This document shows positions 53,703-62,688 of a stretch of 64,000 nt of DNA, piece by piece. The DNA is from Fluoribacter dumoffii NY 23. GTDB lineage: Bacteria; Pseudomonadota; Gammaproteobacteria; Legionellales; Legionellaceae. The position numbers and the translations under genes are program-made. The notes below the pieces were generated by a model that did no database searches, was not told the origin of the DNA, and saw nothing but the letters and a program-made list of their open reading frames with translations. Location: the NCBI RefSeq assembly GCF_000236165.1, contig NZ_CM001373.1, forward strand, positions 2,488,500 through 2,552,499. The letters run 5' to 3'. The stretch's first letter is position 1. Each line of letters begins with the position of its first letter.

Positions 53703-56174
53703 ATGTCCGGAAAAAAACATAATCAAAACAATACCAGTGTTCTGAAGGAATTCAGCCCCGCTTTACCTGCAGAAAACTCATTCCTTACTTCAAGTATTAT
53801 TAAATCATTACCAGGAAGTGTTTACTGGAAGGACAACAACGGAGTTTATTTGGGTTGTAATGACATGATGCTGGAAATGAGCGGAATGGAATCCATAGTT
53901 GGGAAAACAGATTTTGATATGCCCTGGGCTGCATCTGCCGCAATAATTCGTAATAATGATTTAAAAGTGATGGCTCTTAATTCCCCATTGGAATTGGAAG
54001 AAACGGGTATTATAGCAAATGGGCAACAGGTAGTGGTATTAACGAGGAAAACCCCCCTGCATGATGATAAAGGGAATGTTGTGGGTATTATTGGTATTTC
54101 CTTAAATATAACCAAACGCAAAAAACAAGAAGCTGCTCTCTCTTCAAATCAGGAAAAAACCCAATCCACTTTAGAAAACATATTAGCCCATATGCCAGGA
54201 CATGTTTATTGGAAAGACAAAAACGGAGTCTATTTAGGCTGCAATAACCGACAAGCCCAAAGTGTAGGTTTTCAATATGGATATGAAATTGTAGGAAAAA
54301 CCGATTTTGATTTGCCGTGGGGAAAAAACCAGGCTGAATTATTTCGCCAAAATGATCTTCATATCATGCAAACGGGTGAAACTGAAATTATTGAAGAAAA
54401 AGCCCAAGTGAAAGGCAAAGATGCTATTTTTTTAAGTCATAAATCTCCAATGCGTAATAAAAAAGGCGAAATTACTGGCGTATTAGGAATTTCCATTGAC
54501 ATCACCGATAGAAAAAAAATTGAGGCAGAGTTAAATATCGCTAAAGAAAAAGCAGAAGCCGCAAGCCTGGCAAAAACAGAATTTCTGGAAAATATGCGCC
54601 ATGACATCCGCACTCCCCTCAGTGGTATAGTAGGGTTTGCGGACATTATCAAATCTGAGGCAGAAAGTACCCGTATTAAAGAATATGCAGATAATTTGGT
54701 CGCATCCAGCCATGCACTGCTCAATTTTATGGATGATATTCTTGAAGCGATTCACGTAAGCTCTGGCGAAATACCCAAAGTAAAGAAAAAATTTATTTTA
54801 CAAAAAATAATACAACATGTAATCGATCTGAATAAAGCCAAGGCATCGGCCAAGCACCTGCTTTTATCCTTGGAGTTTGATCCCGATATTCCCAAATTTC
54901 TAATCGGGGATCCTGTCCGCATCCATCGCATTTTACTCGAATTGATTTCCAATTCCCTGAATTTCACGGATACAGGTTTCGTGAAATTAACAGCCCAACT
55001 GGCGAAACAGGAAAATCGCCAAATAGTCATTAAGCTGGTTGTAGAAGATAGTGGTATGGGAATCCCTAAAGACAAGCAACAGGAAATTTTTCTGCAATTC
55101 AAACGCTTGATTCCCTCTTATAAAGGAATTTATAAAGGTGCAGGTCTTGGTCTTGCTGTAATCAAACAATTTATCGATGAGCTCGATGGAGAAATATATG
55201 TTGAGAGTACTGTCGGCAAAGGAACTACCTTCACTTGTATTATCCCCTTAAAAACCTCGCTACTGGAAGATGAAACCGGTGTAGATAAAGATTTTGGTTT
55301 ACATACACCAGGTTTTGAACAAATTGGGGCGCTCCCTACGTTGTCTCCGGATGCATCCATTAAAGCGGGCAAACCTCGTGTCTTGATCGTTGAAGACAAT
55401 GCTGTGGCCCAAATGGTCGCCAAAGCCATATTGGAACAGTGTCACTGCAAGGTTGATGTAGCAGTTGACGGACAATCTGCATTACACCATTGGAAGAAAA
55501 ACAAATATGATTTGATTTTTATGGACATAGGATTGCCTGACATGGATGGGTATCAGATAACTCACCATATTCGTGTACATGAAATACCCAATAAATACCA
55601 TACCCCCATTATTGCCCTCACAGCTCATGTGGGTGAGGAAAACAAACAACGATGTATTGAGTCAGGAATCAATGCCGTAATCAGCAAACCCCTCACGCAA
55701 AAAAAATGTTGGGATATCTTGAATTCATTTATTCCTGCAATCCAAAAAGAAAACGGCATCATCCCTGAACACGGTATTTTTGAATTACCTGCAACTGCAG
55801 ACGAACTATTTGATCTTTCCCCATTTCCACTATTTGATGTTGAAGAAGGGATTAAAACCACAGGTACAGAAGATACACTCTGCGATATGCTTAAGCTAAT
55901 GCTCAATCAATCATTGAATGACGACATTGTCCTATTAAAGAAAGCTCATAATCAAGGAGACTGGGAAACAACTCAAAAAATGGCTCATAAAATTAAAGGG
56001 GGGGTAGTGTATGTTGGAGCTGTTCGGATAAAAATGGCTTGCCAATACCTTGAACGGTATTGGAAATCCGGTCAGCGAGATTTATTGGAAAAATTATATC
56101 AACAAATACTGCAGGTACTTGAAGAAACAACTTCTGAAATGGGGAGATGGATAAAGAGGAAATCGCTAACCTAG
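53703..56174 (+). CDS. Hybrid sensor histidine kinase with two PAS domains, receiver and HPt
   Basis: 823 residues, cytoplasmic (no membrane segment). Order: PAS1 (about 30-140) and PAS2 (about 155-270), which are duplicates sharing VYWKD.NGVYLGCN and VGKTDFD.PW; HisKA with phosphoacceptor His300 in NMRHDIRTPLSG; HATPase with N-box ISNSLNFTDTG, G1 DSGMGIP and G2 GAGLGLAVIKQFIDELDG; receiver (about 558-670) with Asp608 in LIFMDIGLPDMDGYQ and Lys in SKPL; HPt with His762 in MAHKIKGG. A complete ArcB-like phosphorelay in one protein. The signal may be sensed in the cytosol. No response-regulator gene is adjacent. Its partner is unknown. Confidence 0.92.
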   Translation: MSGKKHNQNNTSVLKEFSPALPAENSFLTSSIIKSLPGSVYWKDNNGVYLGCNDMMLEMSGMESIVGKTDFDMPWAASAAIIRNNDLKVMALNSPLELEETGIIANGQQVVVLTRKTPLHDDKGNVVGIIGISLNITKRKKQEAALSSNQEKTQSTLENILAHMPGHVYWKDKNGVYLGCNNRQAQSVGFQYGYEIVGKTDFDLPWGKNQAELFRQNDLHIMQTGETEIIEEKAQVKGKDAIFLSHKSPMRNKKGEITGVLGISIDITDRKKIEAELNIAKEKAEAASLAKTEFLENMRHDIRTPLSGIVGFADIIKSEAESTRIKEYADNLVASSHALLNFMDDILEAIHVSSGEIPKVKKKFILQKIIQHVIDLNKAKASAKHLLLSLEFDPDIPKFLIGDPVRIHRILLELISNSLNFTDTGFVKLTAQLAKQENRQIVIKLVVEDSGMGIPKDKQQEIFLQFKRLIPSYKGIYKGAGLGLAVIKQFIDELDGEIYVESTVGKGTTFTCIIPLKTSLLEDETGVDKDFGLHTPGFEQIGALPTLSPDASIKAGKPRVLIVEDNAVAQMVAKAILEQCHCKVDVAVDGQSALHHWKKNKYDLIFMDIGLPDMDGYQITHHIRVHEIPNKYHTPIIALTAHVGEENKQRCIESGINAVISKPLTQKKCWDILNSFIPAIQKENGIIPEHGIFELPATADELFDLSPFPLFDVEEGIKTTGTEDTLCDMLKLMLNQSLNDDIVLLKKAHNQGDWETTQKMAHKIKGGVVYVGAVRIKMACQYLERYWKSGQRDLLEKLYQQILQVLEETTSEMGRWIKRKSLT

Positions 56175-56284
56175 GCTTTTCGCTCGTCACTGGTGAGTAT
56201 TTCTTCACCCCCTCCCTGGCATTTCTTTCTATCTCAAGGGAGGTGCGCAGAGCGGCTGAAGAAATTAAGGGCCAATCCTGTTTT

Positions 56285-57058
56285 TTAAAAGCCTCCCACC
56301 ATCGAACCGTTTTCGTGAACCTGTTCCTGGATCAAATTCAGATTGTCTCCTGTAATTTTTGCAGGATATTTTTTAAATCGAAGTGCAACAGGCCTTAAAT
56401 AATTTGGGTGATGCGGTTTTATTAAAAATTCATAAGTAGCTGCCATGGCTTTGTTTCTGCCACTAGGATAAACTTCAAAATCATACTTTTGTTCTGTCCA
56501 CAGACACATTACTGAGCATTCTTCAATCAAATAATCAAGACAGAGTCTGAATGCCCGTTCATGATCAACATCTGCAGGAGAAAAACGGCTTAAATAGCGT
56601 GTTAAAAAATCATCAATATTTGCATGAATCGCATTTTGAAACGCTTTGTTCGTATCATATTCCTTTTGGACTCGTAAATGGCTGTTAATGTAGTTGGGGC
56701 TATTGTACCAATCATCCCAGCGCATAATCTCAAAAGGAATCGTTAATTGTTTATAGAACCTCTGGTTTCGCTTTAACCACTCATCCCCTTCTTTAACCGC
56801 GAGTTGATACAATTCTTCCGTTGTGGCATGGTTCATGATACCTATTGTGTGGCGTTGAACGCTGTCATCAACAAGAATGGTGCATTGCTTGAATGATGCG
56901 TTTATGAGCTTGATAACTGCTGCAAATTTTTCATCTTCATGAATGGCCTGCCCCACGCTAATGGGCATCAGGCAAGAAGATTGAGGAAAAAGTTTTCTTT
57001 CTTCTACCGGATTTTCTCTAAAGGAAGCTTTCACAATCCTGTTATCAATCATACTCAT
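56285..57058 (-). CDS. tRNA-dependent cyclodipeptide synthase, XYP subfamily
   Basis: 257 residues. CDPSs take two aminoacyl-tRNAs and form a cyclic dipeptide (2,5-diketopiperazine). Catalytic positions of AlbC map as follows: Ser37 to Ser34 in MPISVGQ; Tyr178 and Glu182 to Tyr176 and Glu180 in DYLIEE (same four-residue spacing); Tyr202 to Tyr197 in FEVYPSGR. The Pro after Tyr197, and Gln37 where N40 would be, place it in the XYP subfamily. Conserved QRHTIGI and GDEWLKRN lie between. AAAGGAGG precedes the start. It is divergent from the OTU-like gene and has no P450, oxidase or methyltransferase beside it. The amino acids used cannot be read. Confidence 0.85.
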   Translation of the reverse strand: MSMIDNRIVKASFRENPVEERKLFPQSSCLMPISVGQAIHEDEKFAAVIKLINASFKQCTILVDDSVQRHTIGIMNHATTEELYQLAVKEGDEWLKRNQRFYKQLTIPFEIMRWDDWYNSPNYINSHLRVQKEYDTNKAFQNAIHANIDDFLTRYLSRFSPADVDHERAFRLCLDYLIEECSVMCLWTEQKYDFEVYPSGRNKAMAATYEFLIKPHHPNYLRPVALRFKKYPAKITGDNLNLIQEQVHENGSMVGGF

Positions 57059-57249
57059 ATTCCAGAACCTCCTTTGAGCGCTTTTCGCATTTTATGTATG
57101 AAACAAAATCGTTTATTTTATTTTATTAAAATCTCTCTGTCTATTATTAGATCACTTAAGAGATATGGTTCCCATAATAATTAGTTAATGTTAATCTTGT
57201 ATAATTAATATAAACATTGCAAAACTGAATCCTTAAATAGATATTAAAA

Positions 57250-58368
57250 ATGCCTCGAATAACTAAAAGTTTTGATAGCAAATACAGAATAAACAATCCC
57301 GGCGGGGGTGATTGTGGATTTTATGCTTTTGCAGTAGGTTTAATAGATATCATTCAGAAGGAATATGCACTCTCCGGAAAAAGCGATACCTTTGTACGTT
57401 GGAAAAATGAAGGACTTAAGGGTGTTAGCTTGCGGGATATTATCAGCTTTGATTTAAATCAGTTGTATGAATCCCCCTATAGTTATCAAACAAAGCTTTT
57501 GTCCACTCTCCAAATGTCTTTAAGGACTATTGCCACTCGAGCATATACAGATGATTTAATCAGCAAAATAGGAATTGAACGAGCACTGGAAGGGGGTAAA
57601 ACAAAGGTTGAAAGTACCCCGGTTTTCGGCAAGTTTATGGAATTGGTGCACTTTTACTTATATGGGAAAGGTTCTCTCGAAGAACTTAGCCATTTTAATG
57701 AATTAGCTCTAGCTCCTGAAGTCACAAACTTAGCACAAAGTACAGCCCGTTCACTGCAACCCAAGTTACAAAAAAAGCTTTCTGAAGCACAAAAACACCG
57801 TATAGAAAATGCCCACGTTAAAGAAGCATTATTAAAAGATGTAATGAGGAGTACCGAAAAAAATCCTGATTCAGTTATTTTAAGAGGTGTGGAAAAGATT
57901 CAGGAAGAAGGTAGATGGGCAACACATAATGATTTAAAAGAAGTAGCGGCCCGCCTTCATATAAATCTACACGTCATCGGTAAATTGAATGGAGAGCCTG
58001 ATCCCCATTTACCCACGGTTATTTTAAATAATGAGGGTAAGGATGAAGGGATGCATTGGACAACCCAGGTGGATCAGCTTCCTCGCAAAGCCCCAAAACC
58101 GAAAAACGAGGATCGAAACTTTTCTGAAAAAGAAAAACAGGTAATTAACGCTACTGTAAGCACCCAAATTAAAACTGATAAAGTAAATAATTACCGCCAA
58201 CACGTAACCGATCTCATTCATGCTGCATCAACCCATGGGTTGTTTTCCCAGGTTAAAAATAAAATCGATATCGATAATATCGATAAGGCAGAGGCTGTTA
58301 AAGGGGAATCAGATGAAGAGTTTGCAAGGCGCTTGCAAGAAGCCGAATACAGGCGTGCTCTAAAGTAA
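57250..58368 (+). CDS. OTU-like cysteine protease candidate with a UIM-like tail
   Basis: 372 residues, no signal peptide. NNPGGGDCGFYAFAVG (Asp21, Cys22) fits the OTU motif D-G-x-C-x-F around the nucleophile. The distal part EGRWATHNDLKEVAARLHIN followed by LHVIGKLNGEPDPHLP and EGMHWTTQ (His269) fits the W..DL..LA..L.....I and catalytic-His strand of OTU proteases. The middle (about 60-210) is helical. The last residues (DEEFARRLQEAEYRRALK) look like a ubiquitin-interacting (UIM/MIU-type) helix. Legionella uses OTU deubiquitinases (LotA-LotC) as effectors. The inferred role is cleaving host ubiquitin. No clear ribosome site; AT-rich promoter. Confidence 0.72.
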   Translation: MPRITKSFDSKYRINNPGGGDCGFYAFAVGLIDIIQKEYALSGKSDTFVRWKNEGLKGVSLRDIISFDLNQLYESPYSYQTKLLSTLQMSLRTIATRAYTDDLISKIGIERALEGGKTKVESTPVFGKFMELVHFYLYGKGSLEELSHFNELALAPEVTNLAQSTARSLQPKLQKKLSEAQKHRIENAHVKEALLKDVMRSTEKNPDSVILRGVEKIQEEGRWATHNDLKEVAARLHINLHVIGKLNGEPDPHLPTVILNNEGKDEGMHWTTQVDQLPRKAPKPKNEDRNFSEKEKQVINATVSTQIKTDKVNNYRQHVTDLIHAASTHGLFSQVKNKIDIDNIDKAEAVKGESDEEFARRLQEAEYRRALK

Positions 58369-58477
58369 AAATCATCATCCTGGCTCGCCTCTGTCATCCT
58401 ATTAATCGGCACTAACTGTACCTTAACCTTTTCTCATGCTATAAACTTTTTAGGAAACTTGGTTCAGGTACATTCTG

Positions 58478-58999
58478 ATGAGCACCATTCAGCGCTTTAT
58501 CAAAGCCCAGCAAGGACAAGAAATGTATATTCCGTTGCAACAGGCTTATGAAGAACTTAAAGCCGGAAAAAAGCAAAGCCATTGGATATGGTATATTTTT
58601 CCTCAGCTGCACCAGCTTGGATTTAGTGCAACAGCGCAATTTTTTGGGATTACCGATTTCAAAGAAGCGTGTGATTATCTACAAAATGAAAAGCTCTTCC
58701 AGAATTATTACGCAATGGTCCAATTAATAGAACAGCAACTCAAAAAAAAGATACCTGTAGTCACGCTCATGAACGGGCAAGTTGATGCCCGAAAACTGGT
58801 CTCGAGCCTCACTCTATTTAAAGCAGTAGCTACCTATCTTTTGCATCAAGGAGATACATCACAGGATTTTATGTCCCTGGCAACATGTTGTGAGCGCATT
58901 CTTACCCAAACTTCAAAACAAGGTTATTTTCCCTGTATGCAAACCCTTAATTTCGTGGCATCGCAAATAAATCCTGGTAAATCAGAGCAAAGTAGTTAG
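58478..58999 (+). CDS. DUF1810 family protein
   Basis: 173 residues with the DUF1810 landmarks: RFIKAQQGQEMYIPLQQAYEEL (start), GKKQSHWIWYIFPQLHQLGFS and YFGI-type ITDFKEACDYLQNEKL. Function is unknown. It is a single gene overlapping by 18 bases the end of the minus-strand OYE gene. Confidence 0.88.
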   Translation: MSTIQRFIKAQQGQEMYIPLQQAYEELKAGKKQSHWIWYIFPQLHQLGFSATAQFFGITDFKEACDYLQNEKLFQNYYAMVQLIEQQLKKKIPVVTLMNGQVDARKLVSSLTLFKAVATYLLHQGDTSQDFMSLATCCERILTQTSKQGYFPCMQTLNFVASQINPGKSEQSS

Positions 59000-60037
59000 C
59001 ATCGATGCATCATAAGGTTTTATTGTTTGATGATTGTGTAATTTCTGAATTAAATCAGGATTGGCGATGAAAGGCCTGCCAATTCCTAATAAATCAAATT
59101 CTCCATTCTTAATTTTTTCTTGTCCCTCTTCAAAATCATAACTCCCGGTTGCAATGAGTATTCCTTTAAAATAAGTCCGCATAAATTCAGTCATGGTTTT
59201 TTGATTTAACTCTTCGAAAGTCACTTTATCATTAAAGTTTCCGGTATGAACGTATGCAATGGGCAGTTGATTCAATTGCTCAAGAAGATACTGAAATACT
59301 TGTGCGTCGCGTTTGTCTCCAACAATTTCATTGAGATATGCTCCAGGTGATAACCTGATACCTACTTTGTGATATCCAATAGCATCACCACAAGCTTTCA
59401 CCACTTCTAAAGCAAAACGCGCCCTATTTTCAGGAGTTCCTCCGTAAGAATCTGTTCTGTGGTTCGTATGATAATGTAAAAACTGATCGATGAGATACCC
59501 ATTGGCCCCATGAATCTCGATTCCGTCAAATCCTGCTGCAATCGCATTTTCGGCAGCTGTTGCATAGCTTTCAACAATTTCTTTTATTTCCTCTAAAGAA
59601 GCCGCGCGTGATCTCCCATAAGTTAAACCATCCGCTCTGGATACTCTGCCACTCATTAACGTTTCTGAAGCGGACACGGGTAAGGCCCCATTTAAAAAAT
59701 AAGGATGAGACACCCTGCCCAAATGCCAGATTTGTGAAAAAATATGGCCATTATTCGCATGAACAGAGTCAGTTATTCTTTTCCAGCCATCAATTTGTTC
59801 ACGGGTAAAAATACCCGGGACATTACTGTATCCTTTAGCATCTGACCTGATAATTGTACCTTCAGTAATAATTAAACCTGCATCTGCCCTCTTCGCGTAA
59901 TATTCAGCCATGAGGAGAGTTGGACTGAGATCATCCTGAGCCATGTTACGAGTCATAGGCGCCATGACAATTCGATTTTTTAAGCGCAAGGTTTTATTTA
60001 ACTGAAATGGAGTTAAAAGTAAGTCTAGCTGCGTCAT
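58982..60037 (-). CDS. Old Yellow Enzyme family flavin oxidoreductase (NemA-like)
   Basis: 351 residues, an (FMN) TIM barrel: FQLNKTLRLKNRIVMAPMTR, IWHLGRVSHPYF, HGANGYLIDQFLHYHTNHRTDSYGG (His-x-x-Asn plus barrel) and IGRPFIANPDL. It uses NAD(P)H to reduce activated alkenes and quinones. AAGGAG precedes ATG 60037. It lies 67 bases downstream of an ArsR-type gene on the same strand; they probably share one promoter, as in regulator/reductase pairs that answer to electrophiles. Confidence 0.93.
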   Translation of the reverse strand: MTQLDLLLTPFQLNKTLRLKNRIVMAPMTRNMAQDDLSPTLLMAEYYAKRADAGLIITEGTIIRSDAKGYSNVPGIFTREQIDGWKRITDSVHANNGHIFSQIWHLGRVSHPYFLNGALPVSASETLMSGRVSRADGLTYGRSRAASLEEIKEIVESYATAAENAIAAGFDGIEIHGANGYLIDQFLHYHTNHRTDSYGGTPENRARFALEVVKACGDAIGYHKVGIRLSPGAYLNEIVGDKRDAQVFQYLLEQLNQLPIAYVHTGNFNDKVTFEELNQKTMTEFMRTYFKGILIATGSYDFEEGQEKIKNGEFDLLGIGRPFIANPDLIQKLHNHQTIKPYDASMLTTLL

Positions 60038-60104
60038 ATTAATTCTCCTTAGAATAATGGAAATCTATATATTGCAAATTTCCGATTAATACCTACAAAA
60101 TTTT

Positions 60105-60404
60105 TTACAAAATTTTTTGCAATTGGGTTAAAAATTCACTAATAAATGGTTTGTTCAATTTACAATAAGTCCATTGTCCGCGACGCTCCATAAGGATTAA
60201 CCCCGCCTGATGCAGCTGCAAAAGATATTGCGAGACGGTGGATTGGGATAATCCAGTTTTTTGTTCAATCAAACCCACACACACACCATCTGTACTGACA
60301 TCACAATGTGACGAAGTAAAGTATTTGGCTGGTTCTTTTAACCATTCAAGAATTTTAAGACGGTGCTCATTAGAGAGCGCTTTTATAACGAGTAAAAGGT
60401 TCAT
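60105..60404 (-). CDS. ArsR-family transcriptional repressor with a Cys pair
   Basis: 99 residues of the ArsR winged-HTH fold: LSNEHRLKILEWL, then GLSQSTVSQYLLQLHQAGLI (recognition helix) and RRGQWTYCKLNK (wing). An insert YFTSSHCDVSTDGVCVG holds two cysteines (eight bases of protein apart) that may sense electrophiles or metal; I recall the same insert in regulators of OYE operons. First gene of the operon with the OYE gene. The start codon lies only 7 bases from a -10 element, so the transcript is almost leaderless. Confidence 0.88.
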   Translation of the reverse strand: MNLLLVIKALSNEHRLKILEWLKEPAKYFTSSHCDVSTDGVCVGLIEQKTGLSQSTVSQYLLQLHQAGLILMERRGQWTYCKLNKPFISEFLTQLQKIL

Positions 60405-60411
60405 ATTTATT

Positions 60412-60439
60412 AGTATATCGGAATTTTTCGATATATCAA
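60412..60439 (-). promoter_or_regulatory. Promoter with overlapping operator of the arsR-OYE operon
   Basis: On the minus strand -35 TTGATA (60439-60434), 16 bases, -10 TATACT (60417-60412), and the ATG begins 7 bases further at 60404. A perfect inverted repeat TATATCG (60414-60420)/CGATATA (60429-60435) overlaps both elements, the expected place for an ArsR repressor. Confidence 0.7.
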
Positions 60440-60602
60440 TAGAAAAGAGGAGATTGGAACTATCTGCATCAAGATTTAATGCTTGGTATGGATTCTTTTA
60501 ATATAACTACCTTGGTGAACCTGAAAATTATTCTGTTTTCTCTTTTATAAAGCAGTGTATTATTCTTCCATAACCTAATTTAAATTTTGGAAATAAAAAT
60601 AA

Positions 60603-61889
60603 ATGCGAAAGCTAATCTGGATTTTCTTGTTGCTATTTGAGCCCATGGCAAATGCAGGTGGCCTCTCTCCAGTAGAAGCAAATATAGCCCAGAATATTTC
60701 CACCAAATCCCAGGAGCAACTTTCCTTATTGGAACGGTTGGTTAATATAAACAGCGGCACCACAAACCTTGGGGGAATTCAGCAGGTAGGGGCGATTGTG
60801 CATAAACAGTTCACTCAACTGGGATTTAAAACCTATTGGTATCAAGAACCCCCTGACCTGCATCGCGCAGGAACCTTGATTGCCCACCACCGGGGAAATA
60901 AAGGAAAAAAACTGCTCTTGATTGGACATCTCGATACTGTATTTCCTGCAAATAGCTCATTTCAACACTTTAAGCGCACAGGAAATAGCGCCACAGGACC
61001 GGGAATCATTGATGACAAAGGTGGGCTAGTTGTTATCCTATATGCATTAAAAGCGTTACAAGAGGCTAAAGCATTGGAAAATGCCAATATAACGGTTGTT
61101 TTGACTGGCGATGAGGAGGATGCCGGTAAGCCGGTTTCAATTTCAAGAAAACCGTTGATTGACGCAGCAAAAGAAAGTGATATCGCCCTGGATTTTGAAT
61201 GGGCAATCACCTCAGATACTGCGACAGTTGCCCGGAGAGGTATTACTCTCTGGAACTTGGAAGTCCATGGGAATGAAGGACATTCATCAGAAATTTTTCA
61301 AAAAAAAGCAGGTTACGGCGCTATTTACGAGTTAGTGAGGATCTTAAATACAATGCGCATCCAGCTTGGTAAGGAACATTTTTTATCATTTAATCCGGGA
61401 TTTATCCTGGGAGGCACCACGATAAACAAGAAAAATGACAGTCAGGGGAATGCTTTTGGAAAGGAAAACGTAATCGCAAAAATTGCCACAGCAAATGGAG
61501 ACTTACGTTTCATTACTGAAGATCAAAAAAATGATGCCGAGAGAAAAATCGAGGCTATTGTTGCCAACCATTTACCTGGAACCACTGCTTCCATAAAATT
61601 TCAAGATGCAATTCCCAGTATGGCGCCTACTGCGGGCAATGAATTTTTATTAAGATTATATAGTGACGTGAGTGAAGAGTTGGGACAAGGAATGGTACTT
61701 CCTCTTGATCCCGGAGCAAGAGGTGCAGGTGATATTTCCCATATTGCCTCTATGCTGAATGGGACATTATCAGGATTAGGTCCTGTAGGTACAGGGGGAC
61801 ACTCAGTCAAAGAAACTTTAGATATTCCTTCACTTACCGCACAAACCCAACGTGCTGCCCTATTGATTTATCGATTAATCAATCAATAA
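60603..61889 (+). CDS. Secreted M20-family metallopeptidase
   Basis: 428 residues. Signal peptide residues 1-19 (ending ANAGG). M20 zinc landmarks are LIGHLDTVFPA (His, Asp), GPGIIDDKGGLVVILYAL (bridging Asp), VVLTGDEEDAGKP (Glu catalytic/ligand) and the C-terminal GPVGTGGHSVKETLDI His. The dimerisation domain sits between. It belongs to the CPG2/ArgE-DapE branch; such enzymes remove C-terminal glutamate or hydrolyse dipeptides in the periplasm. It is monocistronic. The substrate is not visible. Confidence 0.9.
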   Translation: MRKLIWIFLLLFEPMANAGGLSPVEANIAQNISTKSQEQLSLLERLVNINSGTTNLGGIQQVGAIVHKQFTQLGFKTYWYQEPPDLHRAGTLIAHHRGNKGKKLLLIGHLDTVFPANSSFQHFKRTGNSATGPGIIDDKGGLVVILYALKALQEAKALENANITVVLTGDEEDAGKPVSISRKPLIDAAKESDIALDFEWAITSDTATVARRGITLWNLEVHGNEGHSSEIFQKKAGYGAIYELVRILNTMRIQLGKEHFLSFNPGFILGGTTINKKNDSQGNAFGKENVIAKIATANGDLRFITEDQKNDAERKIEAIVANHLPGTTASIKFQDAIPSMAPTAGNEFLLRLYSDVSEELGQGMVLPLDPGARGAGDISHIASMLNGTLSGLGPVGTGGHSVKETLDIPSLTAQTQRAALLIYRLINQ

Positions 61890-62021
61890 AAATGAAGGAA
61901 TAACATAGGATGTATAAGTAGGTTTTACCGAACTCTTACTTATTAAATAATCTGCGAATATTTTCTCCAGGAAATCTGATATATAATTAGGGAAAGCTAT
62001 AAATTCATCTGTGGGTAATTT

Positions 62022-62669
62022 ATGAAATCAAAGATCGAAGAAGAAAAAAAGGCTGCAAAAGAGTGGTTTGAAGAACTTTTGAAAGCATTGGCCCACACAA
62101 ACAAAGCGCATCCTGATTTACTTTTTGAAATGCGGCCAACTGAAGCTTTTTTTAAAGAAATGTATAATAAAAACAAAGTTAACCCCCTTTATGTTGAATT
62201 TATTTCCAAAAACTCCGGCGCCAAATTTACCTTAGAGAATAAATTTTATCCTCACAGTTGGGTCATAAAACTTCCGGACAATGCAACAAAAGAAGAAAGA
62301 GATTGCATGAGGGATCTTGCACTTGAAGCAATTGCCCATCCTAAAAATGCCGCCCCGGATTATCAACCCAAACTGGTCGCATTTTTCCCTGACAGTACAC
62401 CAGATGAAGAAATCGCTGAATTTGTCAAAGCATCTGAAGAAAAAGGCATACAAGTTAATTTATTTATTGGCAAAAAAGAAGAATTTGACAAAGTACATGC
62501 GGCTCATGAAAAAGAAACGCAAAAAATTGTTGCTTCAGGAGCTCTGGAAAATCTTCCCGGGTGGGATGGGTATGTAAACAGAATCCAACAGAGTGACGGG
62601 GGAAGGAAAGGCGAAGAATTTTTAAACAAATACCGCTCAGAGCAAACCAGCTCTGTGACTTATAATTAA
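62022..62669 (+). CDS. Hypothetical soluble protein, 215 aa
   Basis: Not recognised. A charged N-terminal helix (KIEEEKKAAKEWFEELLKAL) precedes an alpha/beta part with repeated small beta strands (FTLENKFYPHSWVIKLP, KLVAFFPDST, KGIQVNLFIGK) and a polar, Ser/Gly-rich C-terminus (DGGRKGEEFLNKYRSEQTSS). No signal peptide or membrane segment. It could be a cytosolic or a translocated protein. It lies 19 bases before selO, so the two may be co-transcribed. Confidence 0.6.
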   Translation: MKSKIEEEKKAAKEWFEELLKALAHTNKAHPDLLFEMRPTEAFFKEMYNKNKVNPLYVEFISKNSGAKFTLENKFYPHSWVIKLPDNATKEERDCMRDLALEAIAHPKNAAPDYQPKLVAFFPDSTPDEEIAEFVKASEEKGIQVNLFIGKKEEFDKVHAAHEKETQKIVASGALENLPGWDGYVNRIQQSDGGRKGEEFLNKYRSEQTSSVTYN

Positions 62670-62688
62670 AAATTAAGATACATTATTT

